Shown: positions 41,849-49,470 of the stretch, one piece after another
Numbering within the stretch: position 1 is the stretch's first letter
Layout: the number at the start of each line of letters is the position of its first letter
Assembly (NCBI GenBank): GCA_050944015.1
Contig: JBMNQG010000009.1
Coordinates: forward strand, 1 to 57,177
Direction: 5' to 3'
Length of the DNA stretch: 57,177 bases
Source: DUOX01 sp050944015
GTDB taxonomy: Bacteria; Bacillota; Clostridia; Oscillospirales; Oscillospiraceae
Program-made: the position numbers and the translations under genes
The notes under the pieces: generated by a model
The model's input: the letters and a program-made list of their open reading frames with translations, nothing else
Database searches by the model: none
What the model was told of the DNA's origin: nothing

Positions 41849-42778
41849 CTAAACCAGGTACTCTCCCCCGTCGAAGGCCACGGTTTCGTCCCTGCCGGGG
41901 AGCTGGGTCGGCGGCGGGAACCTGTCCTCAAGCCGCTCCTCAAAAATCCGCTTCAGCTGCAGCAGCTCCCCGTCCTCCATCCTGTCTATGGCGCCCTTCA
42001 GGGCGGCGTGAAGCTCCCTGTCGCATAGGAGACCCAGCCGGAGCACCTCCCGCCTCAGCTCCTGCAGGTATCTTCTGCCCAGCTCCGCGTTTTTCTCCAG
42101 CTCCCTGTACTCGGCGTAAAAATACCTGCCCTCGTCGCTCTCCACGAAACCCTTGAGGCCGCCCAAATGCGCGAACTTTTTCATCACCCCGGCGTTTCTT
42201 TGGGCGGGGACCGCCACGAAGCTCCATTCGTAGGCGTCTACGGCCCCCACCAGCTCCGCGTAGCACAGCCTGCCGCCGTATTTCCTGCCCCGGATGTGGC
42301 TGCATTTGGGGCCGCCTATATCCTCGCCGCAGATGGAGCACACGCTCCGGGCTACGGCGCAGCCTATGCTGGTCTCCTTTTTGATTCCACCCTCTATTTC
42401 CGCTATGAGGTTTGCGTTGCTCTCCGTCCGCAGCATGTAGGCGTAGCCCTTCAGGTACACGTAGGGCATGCCCAGGTTGTTCTTCTTCGTCTCGTCCCGG
42501 ACCAGCTCCGTCCGGTAGATGCGTGCCTTCTGGTTCCCGCTGCTCCACCTGTGGTCGCTGATGCCGGTCTTGCCCACGAAGAGCTCCCGCAGCTCCTCCA
42601 GCGTCTTTTCGGAAAACCGCTCGAAGTCCCGGTCCACTTCGTTGTCACAGAGGAGCACCGCGAAGGTGTAAACGTCCTCCTCCGTCAGCTCCGCCCTGGC
42701 AAATGCCCTGATGGCCTCCAGCTCGCTTTTTGCATCGGTGGCCGCACCCCGGGCGCTGCCCGCCTTGATTATCTTCAA
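41849..42778 (-). CDS. Prohead protease/scaffold-like protein (XkdF-like)
   Basis: 309 residues from TTG 42778, with GGGAGG 9 nt upstream. The N-terminal two-thirds resembles phage prohead core/protease proteins: YTFAVLLCDNEVDRDFERFS, GKTGISDHRWSSGNQKARIY with a candidate catalytic His, GGIKKETSIGCAVARSVCSI, and YEWSFVAVPAQRNAGVMKKF. A zinc-ribbon-like CSICGEDIGGPKCSHIRGR is inserted. The C-terminal third is helical (RRYLQELRREVLRLGLLCDR) and could be scaffold. It probably matures the capsid. Confidence 0.75.
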   Translation of the reverse strand: MKIIKAGSARGAATDAKSELEAIRAFARAELTEEDVYTFAVLLCDNEVDRDFERFSEKTLEELRELFVGKTGISDHRWSSGNQKARIYRTELVRDETKKNNLGMPYVYLKGYAYMLRTESNANLIAEIEGGIKKETSIGCAVARSVCSICGEDIGGPKCSHIRGRKYGGRLCYAELVGAVDAYEWSFVAVPAQRNAGVMKKFAHLGGLKGFVESDEGRYFYAEYRELEKNAELGRRYLQELRREVLRLGLLCDRELHAALKGAIDRMEDGELLQLKRIFEERLEDRFPPPTQLPGRDETVAFDGGEYLV

Positions 42779-42803
42779 GCCTTATCTCCTCCCCTCGCTC
42801 CCG

Positions 42804-43943
42804 TTATTCGTTCTGCCTTCCCCGGATTTTCTCCGCCTGGGCACTGTACAGCTCCGCCCTGGCCTCCTCCACCTGGTCCTGCAGGTTGATGGGGTCCCAG
42901 TCTATCTCAAAGCCGCAGTCGTAGCCGTGCATCCTCAGCCACAGGTCGCAGATTTTCTCCAGCACCGGGTTCAGGGTCCGGCGAACCGCCGTAAGCTCGC
43001 TGGTCATAAGGTCCGCCTGCTGGGCGGACATCCGCTCCGTTGAGGACCAGTTGAGCCCCAGCATGAAGGGCGGAATACCCGTCCTGGCTATAAGCTGCTC
43101 GAGAATCTGCCGCACCGGCACCTCGCTGTCCAGCACCTGGTTGTCCGCGCCTATGACCTTGATGTCCACGTCCCCCACCGCCACGAAGTCCCGGACCGCG
43201 CCGTTTTTCCCGCTCTGCATGGCGGCGCTCCACTCCCGGGCTATCTGCTCCGCCCTCTCCCTGGCGTAGGCCTGGTCCAGTATGTCGCCCTGGGGCTTGT
43301 AAATCACGGCGAAGCGCACGTTCCCCGCCCTGTCCCAGTTGAGGCCTATGGAGTTGTATATTTTCAGCAGTATGTCCGTCAGGAAGGGCATGCTCCTCAG
43401 CATGGACACCCCGTAGGGGGAGTCCGCCTCGGGATTGTAGGGGGTGAACAGCAGCAGCTCCTGCCTGGGGAATGGCATAAGCTGCCCGTCCCTCCAGCCG
43501 CATAGCTGGAAATCCAGGGGCGTTTCCCCCTCCTTCACCTGCACGTCCGCCACGTTGCCGCAGATGACCGCCGCTATGTCCCGGTTTCCGCGGGGGACTA
43601 TCTCCCCCACCGCCCGGCCGCAGGTAATCATGGAGTCCAGATAGCTGTCCAGGAAGGAGTTAATACCCCTTTGCCCCCGGCCCGCGTTTACAGTCCTTAA
43701 AAACTCCGAAAGCTCCGCCTGGGCTCTCTCGTCGCCGCACTTCACGGAAAAGCCCCCCACCAGTCGTATCAGCTTGGAAATGGCAGCGTCCACCACCGGC
43801 ACCGCCTCCCGCACCGCCCGGTAGAGCCTGGCCTCCCCGTCCCCCAGGGGCACGTAGCCGTCAAATACCCCGAAGGGGTGACGCTGGGGGTACCGCATCT
43901 GGACCAGCGGCGGCGCCGCCTTTTTTCTGGAAAACAGTCTCAT
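42804..43943 (-). CDS. Portal protein
   Basis: 379 residues from ATG 43943. It shows portal features: VPVVDAAISKLIRLVGGFSV near the N-terminus, SFLDSYLDSMITCGRAVGEI, ELLLFTPYNPEADSPYGVSM, and the ARTGIPPFMLGLNWSSTERM segment before the stem and crown helices. Portals form the dodecameric ring through which DNA enters and leaves the head. It follows terL by 38 bp. Length is short but complete for this group. Confidence 0.9.
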   Translation of the reverse strand: MRLFSRKKAAPPLVQMRYPQRHPFGVFDGYVPLGDGEARLYRAVREAVPVVDAAISKLIRLVGGFSVKCGDERAQAELSEFLRTVNAGRGQRGINSFLDSYLDSMITCGRAVGEIVPRGNRDIAAVICGNVADVQVKEGETPLDFQLCGWRDGQLMPFPRQELLLFTPYNPEADSPYGVSMLRSMPFLTDILLKIYNSIGLNWDRAGNVRFAVIYKPQGDILDQAYARERAEQIAREWSAAMQSGKNGAVRDFVAVGDVDIKVIGADNQVLDSEVPVRQILEQLIARTGIPPFMLGLNWSSTERMSAQQADLMTSELTAVRRTLNPVLEKICDLWLRMHGYDCGFEIDWDPINLQDQVEEARAELYSAQAEKIRGRQNE

Positions 43944-43981
43944 CCTCAGACCTCCAAACTAATCTTCCCTTTTATGCCTTT

Positions 43982-45244
43982 TCAGTCTGCCGGCTGCCGC
44001 TCCACCCACCGGGCGAAAAACGCCTTCCTGGGCCTGGAGGCCACGGTTGCGGCAAAGTACCGTATGTCGTCCATGGCGTGGTCGTTCTCCTTAAGGGGAA
44101 CGTCCCTGCCCCCTCCGGCGTCTTCGTCCCAGCAGTACAGGGAAAACTCCCGTATGGCGTCCGCGCAGTCCCGGCAGATAACCAGCCTGCCGGACTTCAG
44201 CAGGCTTGCGGTGAGCCTGATGCCCGACAGCAGGTCGTTTTCCGCCTTCACCACCGGCATATTTTCCCGCCGCAGGGCCTCAATGAAGCTTGCCGCGGAG
44301 GGGTCCACCACCACCGCCCGGAGCTTCCTTCCCCCGGCAAGGCTGAGCAGGTCACGCACGTACTCCGCGTCGGTCTTCTGGCTGCCCTCCCGGCGGGAAT
44401 CGTAGTAGTACTCCCGCAGCCTGTACCAGACGCTTCCCTTTCTGCCCCACAGGCCGAAGGAGGCGGGGTTCGCGGTGCCGTAGTCGCAGGAGATGACGTA
44501 CTCCTCCAGGGGCTCCCGGGGCGGGTCCTTCACATAGCTGTCGTCGAAAAAGTCGTACACCCGCCCCTGGGCCGCCACCCACTCCCCCAGGATGAAGCGC
44601 CGGTAAAAGACGCCGCTGTACATTCGCCGGTACCTGGCTATAATCTCCCGGGACAGGGAGGGGTTGTCCTCAATGGTGAAGTGCAGGTAAAGAGCCCGCC
44701 GCTGGGCCGCCTTCCTTATCCACTCCCGGTAGAACCAGTGCTCCGGCCCCTCCGGGTTGCAGCTGAACCAAATCTTGCTGCCCTCAACGGAGCAGCGGGC
44801 GCAGGCCTGCTCCACGAAGCTGCGCGGCATCAGGGCCACCTCGTCCATGAACACTCCCGCCAGGGTTATGCCCTGAATCAGGGCGGAGGAGCCCTCGTCC
44901 TTGCCGCCGAAGAGGTAAAACCTGTTGGTCCCGCCTCCGAAAGAGACGGTAATCAGGTTTTCCGAAACCTTTTCCGCGCAGTAAAAGCCCAAATCCCGCA
45001 AGACGGGAAGCAGGGAGTTTATCAGGTTCCTCCGCAGGGAGCTTATGGTCTTGCCGCATAAGCCGAACTGGCGTCCGCTAAAGCGGCGCATGGCCCAGCA
45101 CACGAAGGATATCCCCATGCAGAGGGTCTTGCCGCTGCGCACCGCCCCGTCGCAGATTATGGCGTCAAGGTCCCTGTAGGGGGAAGAGTCGCTCCACCAG
45201 GTGAGAGCCTCCACCTGCCTGGGGGAAAAACTCTCAAATTTCAT
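43982..45244 (-). CDS. terL: Phage terminase large subunit, PBSX-type
   Basis: 420 residues from ATG 45244, overlapping the terS stop. The ATPase half has a Walker A-like DGAVRSGKTLCMG and Walker B GVFMDEVALMPRSF, with CNPEGPEHWFYREW typical of the family. The nuclease half keeps the three acidic positions: SCDYGTANPASFGLW, VVVDPSAASFIEALR, and HAMDDIRYFAA. Both activities therefore look intact, so the cluster should be able to cut and package DNA if expressed. Confidence 0.93.
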   Translation of the reverse strand: MKFESFSPRQVEALTWWSDSSPYRDLDAIICDGAVRSGKTLCMGISFVCWAMRRFSGRQFGLCGKTISSLRRNLINSLLPVLRDLGFYCAEKVSENLITVSFGGGTNRFYLFGGKDEGSSALIQGITLAGVFMDEVALMPRSFVEQACARCSVEGSKIWFSCNPEGPEHWFYREWIRKAAQRRALYLHFTIEDNPSLSREIIARYRRMYSGVFYRRFILGEWVAAQGRVYDFFDDSYVKDPPREPLEEYVISCDYGTANPASFGLWGRKGSVWYRLREYYYDSRREGSQKTDAEYVRDLLSLAGGRKLRAVVVDPSAASFIEALRRENMPVVKAENDLLSGIRLTASLLKSGRLVICRDCADAIREFSLYCWDEDAGGGRDVPLKENDHAMDDIRYFAATVASRPRKAFFARWVERQPAD

Positions 45245-45566
45245 CCCTGTACGCACCCAGCCTTTCGGCCGCCCTGTCCATCGCCCGGAAAAAGCTCTCC
45301 GCCTCCGTACCCTGCTGCGGCCCCGTCCCCAGCAGCTTTGCCAGGAGCTCCAGGGCCTCCAGCCTGTTTAAAAGCTTGATTTCCATGACGCCGTTGGCCC
45401 CTCTCTTCACCTCCGAGAGCAGGCTCAAATCCAGCCTGTCTATTAGCTCCGGCCTCTGGGGGTCCAGCAGCACCAGCTTCACCGCGTCGTTGGCCTTGCC
45501 GAATGCAAGCTGCCCGATGCGCCTTATCACGTCGTCGCTGTCAATTTTTTTCTTCAAGCACTCCAT
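45234..45566 (-). CDS. terS: Terminase small subunit-like protein
   Basis: 110 residues from ATG 45566; AGAGGTG lies directly before it, so the exact start is uncertain. It begins KKKIDSDDVIRRIGQLAFGK with an HTH-like segment, then NDAVKLVLLDPQRPELIDRL. It precedes terL and overlaps it by 11 bp, the standard arrangement. Small terminases choose the packaging site. It is the first gene of the cluster, with a palindromic site at 45600-45619 upstream. Confidence 0.75.
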   Translation of the reverse strand: MECLKKKIDSDDVIRRIGQLAFGKANDAVKLVLLDPQRPELIDRLDLSLLSEVKRGANGVMEIKLLNRLEALELLAKLLGTGPQQGTEAESFFRAMDRAAERLGAYRDEI

Positions 45567-45599
45567 CACCTCTCACAAATATCCCCCACCAGCCAGGTT

Positions 45600-45619
45600 T
45601 TTGCACGTTTCCATGCAAA
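45600..45619. promoter_or_regulatory. Palindromic site upstream of the phage cluster
   Basis: TTTGCACG-TTTC-CATGCAAA, an 8-bp inverted repeat with one mismatch, 34 bp upstream of terS. A TTGACA on the minus strand (45642-45637) lies just before it without a good -10. It could be an operator controlling the late operon. Confidence 0.4.
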
Positions 45620-45734
45620 TATAAATTGTTGATTTATGTCAAAAGAGGGCGAAATTTCTGCTTTTTTTCGTATGATAACACCATTTCTTTGCAAAAATTG
45701 TCATAATTTGTCGAAACTCATTTTCTTTTGTGCA

Positions 45735-45778
45735 CAAAAAAGCCGTCACAGAGAAATGGTAGTTTCTCTGTGACGGCT
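45735..45778 (-). terminator. Strong terminator upstream of the phage cluster
   Basis: A perfect 16-bp stem (AGCCGTCACAGAGAAA and complement) with a 6-nt loop, followed on the minus strand by TTTTTT. It insulates terS from the small-RNA unit upstream. Confidence 0.9.
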
Positions 45779-45795
45779 GCTTCAGTCTGCAATTC

Positions 45796-45823
45796 AAAAG
45801 GCCGGTGTGTAAACACACCGGCC
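45796..45823 (-). terminator. Hairpin at the 3' end of the small-RNA unit
   Basis: GGCCGGTGTG-TAAA-CACACCGGCC-type stem of at least 10 GC-rich pairs (45800-45823), followed on the minus strand by TTTTG. It is the first of two consecutive terminators. Confidence 0.75.
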
Positions 45824-46059
45824 AACCCGCCAATGCCGTGGGGGCCCGATTATAACCTGCACGGCTCCTGCAGGTGGGTCGCCGCTCCGCTGCTTCTCTG
45901 CTTCCAACGTCCGGTCACGGGCTGTGCCCGCGGCCGGGAGGCCTGCAATCCACAGGGGAATAAGGCATCCCTTATTAATGATGTGGGTTTAATTGGGCCC
46001 TTTCCACAAACACAGCAGGCCGCGTATTGATATACCTGCTGTATTAAAATATATCATCT
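45800..46059 (-). ncRNA. Structured non-coding RNA, possibly 6S-like
   Basis: A promoter (46066-46095) and two terminators enclose about 260 nt with no open frame but dense secondary structure on the minus strand. Visible are ACAGCAGG/CCTGCTGT closing a 15-nt loop, AATAAGG-GATG-CCTTATT, CGGGC-ACA-GCCCG inside CCGG/CCGG, and ACCTGCA-GGAGCCG-TGCAGGT. It is not tRNA, tmRNA, RNase P or SRP RNA by eye. Its length, isolation and rod-like pairing make a 6S RNA plausible, but I cannot confirm the family. Confidence 0.55.
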
Positions 46060-46065
46060 CTCTAC

Positions 46066-46095
46066 ATCTTATGCATCGGTCTGCACAGTTGACAA
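46066..46095 (-). promoter_or_regulatory. Promoter of the structured RNA
   Basis: On the minus strand, TTGTCA (46095-46090), an 18-nt spacer and TAAGAT (46071-46066). There is no ribosome binding site or start downstream. Confidence 0.6.
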
Positions 46096-46194
46096 CCCCG
46101 CCCGAAGGGCCGGCCGCCCTTTCTGCCATTATTATACCATCCCGGGGCCGCTATTTCAACGGAAAACTATGTCAAATCAATAGAAATGCGGAAC

Positions 46195-46494
46195 TTATTC
46201 CTCTTCAGTTTCGTCCTCTTCTTCAGCCTCTTCGAACAGCACGGTCATGTAGTACTCGTAAACCTTCTGCTGTTCCTCCTCGTCGTCCACCGTAGTCAGG
46301 ATTTCCTCCCCGTCTTCCTCGATGACCTTAAGGATGATGAGGCCGTAATCCTCGTCGTCCTCGTCCATGTCGGCGGGAAGAAAGACCATGTACTCCTGAT
46401 TTTCGTATTCTATCGTGTCCAGGTGTTCCAGTTCGAACTCATTACCCGCGTCGTCCTTTACGGTAATGAAGTTGCTGCCGTATTCTTCACTCAT
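46195..46494 (-). CDS. DUF1292 family protein (YrzB-like)
   Basis: 99 residues from ATG 46494, behind GGAGGGCGCAAA. The conserved core is ITVKDDAGNEFELEHLDTIE, YENQEYMVFLPADMDEDDED, and LKVIEEDGEEILTTVDDEEE, ending in an acidic tail. This small acidic family is widespread in Bacillota, often near alaS/ruvX, but has no assigned function. Here it stands alone between the structured RNA and the BofC-like gene. Confidence 0.9.
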   Translation of the reverse strand: MSEEYGSNFITVKDDAGNEFELEHLDTIEYENQEYMVFLPADMDEDDEDYGLIILKVIEEDGEEILTTVDDEEEQQKVYEYYMTVLFEEAEEEDETEEE

Positions 46495-46582
46495 TTTGCG
46501 CCCTCCTGTCGGCTTAAATTCATTATTATTCTACCCCACAGGAGTCGATAAATCAACAAAAATATCGCAAAGCCAAAAGGCC

Positions 46583-46930
46583 TTACGAGCCAAAGTCCTC
46601 CAGAAGCTGCATCATTTCCTCCCTGCTGGCAGCGTAAATACCCGCCCGGAGCAGTTCCTTGTCCGCCTCCCTGAGAGTGCTCACCTCAATGTCGGTGACG
46701 GTAATGGGTATTTTTTCGAAGCCGGGGCTGAATATCCCTATAAATCCGTCATATTCCTTAAGTATGAAACCTTCCCTGACTTCGTCGCTGTTTTCTTCTC
46801 TGTATTCAATTTCCGCATAATTCTTGCCGGGAGCGACGTCCCTTGCTTCCAGTGCCAGGGCTGAAACGGCGGACACTACGGCGGCCACAATCAAAAAGCA
46901 GCCGAGTCCCGCTCTTATTTTCGTCTTCAT
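46583..46930 (-). CDS. BofC C-terminal-like exported protein
   Basis: 115 residues from ATG 46930, behind AAGGGGGTGAG. It has an N-terminal hydrophobic segment (GLGCFLIVAAVVSAVSALAL) that is a signal peptide or anchor. The rest, FILKEYDGFIGIFSPGFEKI, PITVTDIEVSTLREADKELL and SREEMMQLLEDFGS, matches the BofC C-terminal domain of clostridial proteins. In Bacillus, BofC acts in forespore-mother cell signalling. This short version may act in spore or envelope regulation. The role is inferred. Confidence 0.75.
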   Translation of the reverse strand: MKTKIRAGLGCFLIVAAVVSAVSALALEARDVAPGKNYAEIEYREENSDEVREGFILKEYDGFIGIFSPGFEKIPITVTDIEVSTLREADKELLRAGIYAASREEMMQLLEDFGS

Positions 46931-47024
46931 GTCTCTCACCCCCTTTTTTCCTATTATTCCCACTATTCCGATAATAAAACCAAAAAAAATATTTATAAAA
47001 GATATATAGTAAGTTAACAGAATG

Positions 47025-47033
47025 TGTTATAAT
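47025..47033 (+). promoter_or_regulatory. Extended -10 promoter of the penicillin-binding protein gene
   Basis: TGTTATAAT, an extended -10 (TGnTATAAT), with no clear -35. It lies about 110 nt before ATG 47147, in the region divergent from the BofC-like gene. Confidence 0.45.
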
Positions 47034-47146
47034 AGCGTCATAATGCCCATGCATGGTGATTTTCAATCAAATATTTAACCGGATAGATTAACCGCCATTT
47101 CGTGGCTTGAAATACCTGTCACCGTACGGAGGTGCGATAAGCCGAT

Positions 47147-49405
47147 ATGAATTCTAAACCCAACAAAAAGGCCGCCCGTATTGCCAAAGCGGCTGCGGAC
47201 ACCACGGCGTATACCGTGGGCGGGGTCGTCCGCCTGTGCTTCAAGGTCATTGCAACGGTTTTGCTTATAATCATTACCACTGGCCTGCTTTTTGCCTGCA
47301 TATTCGCATACTACGTCAAGTCCTCCCTCAGCACGGACCTGGACGTGAGCCTGGACGACGTATCCCTGGCCCTGTCCAGCACCATATGGTACAAGGACTC
47401 CGACGGTCAGTACAAGGAGCTGCAGACCCTGTACAGCAAGGAAAACCGGGAATGGGTGGAATACGAAAACATCCCCCAGTACCTGGAATACGCAGCCGTA
47501 GCCATTGAGGACAAGCGCTTTTACGAGCACAAGGGCGTGGACTGGTACCGCACCCTGGGCGCATTTACAAACATGTTCCTCAGCATGAAGAACGATTTCG
47601 GCGGTTCCACCATTACCCAGCAGCTTATAAAGAACATCACAAAATACGACGACATAACCGTCCAGAGAAAGCTGTTGGAGATATTCCGGGCAATGGAATT
47701 TGAGAAAAAATACACCAAGGAAGAGATAATGGAGTGGTACCTGAACGTCATCTATCTCGGCGAGGGCTGCTACGGCGTGGGCACCGCCGCCAAGGTGTAT
47801 TTCGGCAAGGAGGTCTGGGACCTTTCCCTGGCGGAATGCGCCAGCCTCATAGGCATAACCAACTACCCCACCCTTTACAGCCCGTACAACAACCCGGACA
47901 AGAACAAGGAACGCCATAAAACCATACTCTGGGAAATGTACGACCAGGGCTACATCACATACGAAGAGTACATTGACGCTGTAAATGAAGAGCTGGAGTT
48001 CCAGCGGGGCGAAATGGAAAGCACCCAGCAGCCCATTTACAGCTACTACACCGAGGTGGTAATCAACGACGTCCTCAACGATCTGGTGGAGCAGAAGGGC
48101 ATTTCAATGGACATGGCAAAGCTCCTGCTCTATTCTGGCGGATATCAGATATACGCCTGCATAGACATGGACGTCCAGAACCAGATAGACAGCATTTACA
48201 AGGATCTTTCCGCCCTGCCCCAGCCCTATGTGGCCTCTTCCCAGCAGCTCCAATCCTCTATCGTGATTATGGACCCCTACACCGGGGACATACTGGGCCT
48301 TACGGGCGGCGTGGGCGAAAAGAACGGCAACTTTATACTTAACCGGGCCACGGACACCAAAAGGCCCCCGGGCTCGTCCATAAAGCCCATTTCGGTCTAC
48401 GGCCCAGCCTTCGACCTGGGTCTCATCACCCAGACCACGCTGGTGGACGACTCCCCGGACATAGTTCTCTCCGGCACAAGCTGGTACCCCAGAAACTCCG
48501 GCAACTCTTACCGCGGCATCACCACCATACGCCAGGGACTCATCTCCTCCCTGAACACAGTGGCCGCCCAGATTCTTGACAAGCTCACTCCCCAGGTGTC
48601 CTACGAATACCTGACGGAGCGCCTGGGCATCACCAGCCTGGACCCGGTCAACGACGTGGCCTACGCTCCCCTCTCCCTTGGCCAGCTTACAAACGGCCTT
48701 ACCGTACGGGAAATGACCCAGGCGTACACCTCCTTTGTCAACGACGGCGTCATGACCTACGGCCGCACCTACACCCACGTTCTGGACTCCAACGGCAACG
48801 TGGTGCTGGACAACACGCCCAAAACCATAGTGGCCTTTAAACCCAACAACGCCTGGAACATAGCCAACATGCTTCAGGCCGCCGCCACCTACGGCACGGG
48901 CTGGGAGGCCAATCTGGGCACCATGCCCGCCGCCGGCAAGACCGGCACCACCTCCGACGACAGGGACCGCTGGTTTGTGGGCTTTACTCCCTATTATGTT
49001 GCGGCCGTCTGGACCGGATACGACACTCCGGAGCCCATGCGCTTCTACGGCAACCCCGCCGCCCAGATTTGGAAGAAAGTCATGGCGCCCCTGCACGAAG
49101 GGCTGGAATACAAGTCCTTCCCCACTCCCACCATAGGTCTCCCCACCAATATATTCGGGGACCTGGAAGAGGAAGAGGAGGAAGAAGAGCCTTCGCCCTC
49201 TCCTTCGGAAAGCCCGGAGCCTTCCGAATCCCCCTCCCCCTCGCCGTCGCCTTCCGAGCCGCCTCCTTCCCCCTCCCCCTCGCCGTCGCCTTCTGCTACC
49301 GTACCTCCCACCTCCCCGCCTCCGGCGGAAACCCAAAACCCGGGCACGCCCTCGCCTCCTCCCACTTCGGAGGTGCCGGACATCACGGGGCCCATACAGG
49401 GGTAA
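47147..49405 (+). CDS. Class A penicillin-binding protein (PBP1A family)
   Basis: 752 residues from ATG 47147. A short cytoplasmic head, one membrane helix (VIATVLLIIITTGLLFACIF), then the GT51 glycosyltransferase with AIEDKRFYEHKGVDWYRTLG and FGGSTITQQLIKNI. The transpeptidase domain has the SxxK motif PPGSSIKP, SLN, and AGKTGTTSDD. The C-terminal ~75 residues are an acidic stretch followed by a Pro/Ser tail (SPSPSESPEPSESPS type) carrying a duplicated 24-bp unit. It polymerises and crosslinks peptidoglycan. The terminator at 49426-49458 ends the gene. Confidence 0.95.
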   Translation: MNSKPNKKAARIAKAAADTTAYTVGGVVRLCFKVIATVLLIIITTGLLFACIFAYYVKSSLSTDLDVSLDDVSLALSSTIWYKDSDGQYKELQTLYSKENREWVEYENIPQYLEYAAVAIEDKRFYEHKGVDWYRTLGAFTNMFLSMKNDFGGSTITQQLIKNITKYDDITVQRKLLEIFRAMEFEKKYTKEEIMEWYLNVIYLGEGCYGVGTAAKVYFGKEVWDLSLAECASLIGITNYPTLYSPYNNPDKNKERHKTILWEMYDQGYITYEEYIDAVNEELEFQRGEMESTQQPIYSYYTEVVINDVLNDLVEQKGISMDMAKLLLYSGGYQIYACIDMDVQNQIDSIYKDLSALPQPYVASSQQLQSSIVIMDPYTGDILGLTGGVGEKNGNFILNRATDTKRPPGSSIKPISVYGPAFDLGLITQTTLVDDSPDIVLSGTSWYPRNSGNSYRGITTIRQGLISSLNTVAAQILDKLTPQVSYEYLTERLGITSLDPVNDVAYAPLSLGQLTNGLTVREMTQAYTSFVNDGVMTYGRTYTHVLDSNGNVVLDNTPKTIVAFKPNNAWNIANMLQAAATYGTGWEANLGTMPAAGKTGTTSDDRDRWFVGFTPYYVAAVWTGYDTPEPMRFYGNPAAQIWKKVMAPLHEGLEYKSFPTPTIGLPTNIFGDLEEEEEEEEPSPSPSESPEPSESPSPSPSPSEPPPSPSPSPSPSATVPPTSPPPAETQNPGTPSPPPTSEVPDITGPIQG
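49230..49293 (+). repeat. Direct repeat in the Pro/Ser tail of the penicillin-binding protein
   Basis: A 24-bp unit (CCCCTCCCCCTCGCCGTCGC then CTTC) occurs at 49230-49253 and 49270-49293. It encodes the PSPSPSPS-type tail and is likely to vary in number by slippage. Confidence 0.75.
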
Positions 49406-49425
49406 ACCGAAGATAAAAACAGAAA

Positions 49426-49458
49426 CAGCGCTCCAGAAAACCTGGAGCGCTGTTTTTT
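49426..49458. terminator. Bidirectional terminator between pbp and the LysR gene
   Basis: A perfect 11-bp stem (CAGCGCTCCAG and complement), 5-nt loop, followed by six T on the plus strand and TTT on the minus strand. It serves the two convergent genes. Confidence 0.85.
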
Positions 49459-49470
49459 ACTTTTGCGGCC

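Larger units (their letters stand above)
32869..45566 (-). mobile_element. PBSX-like contractile phage head-tail gene cluster (defective or domesticated)
   Basis: Nineteen minus-strand genes, short gaps or overlaps, in the order of the Bacillus PBSX late operon: terS, terL, portal, protease-like, decoration-like, capsid, three connector/neck genes, sheath, tube, a 172-residue protein, LysM (XkdP-like), hub (XkdQ-like), spike, XkdS-like, baseplate J (XkdT-like), XkdU-like, small membrane protein. No integrase, recombinase, repressor, replication, tail fibre, endolysin or large tape-measure gene lies inside. All frames are open and base use matches the host. It is bounded by gdhA on one side and a small-RNA unit on the other; I saw no att repeats. 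Confidence 0.85.

Noticed and set aside
45741..45823. Two strong hairpins considered as a phage att or cos site
   Set aside because: Stem, loop and T-run features fit terminators of the upstream RNA unit, and no matching copy lies at the other end of the cluster.
49230..49293. Short tandem-like units considered as a CRISPR array
   Set aside because: Only two copies, in frame inside a Pro/Ser-coding tail, with no spacer-repeat regularity. No CRISPR array was seen elsewhere.
48104..49336. 410-codon open frame opposite the penicillin-binding protein
   Set aside because: Arg/Gly-rich translation of the complement of a Pro/Ser tail; clear shadow.
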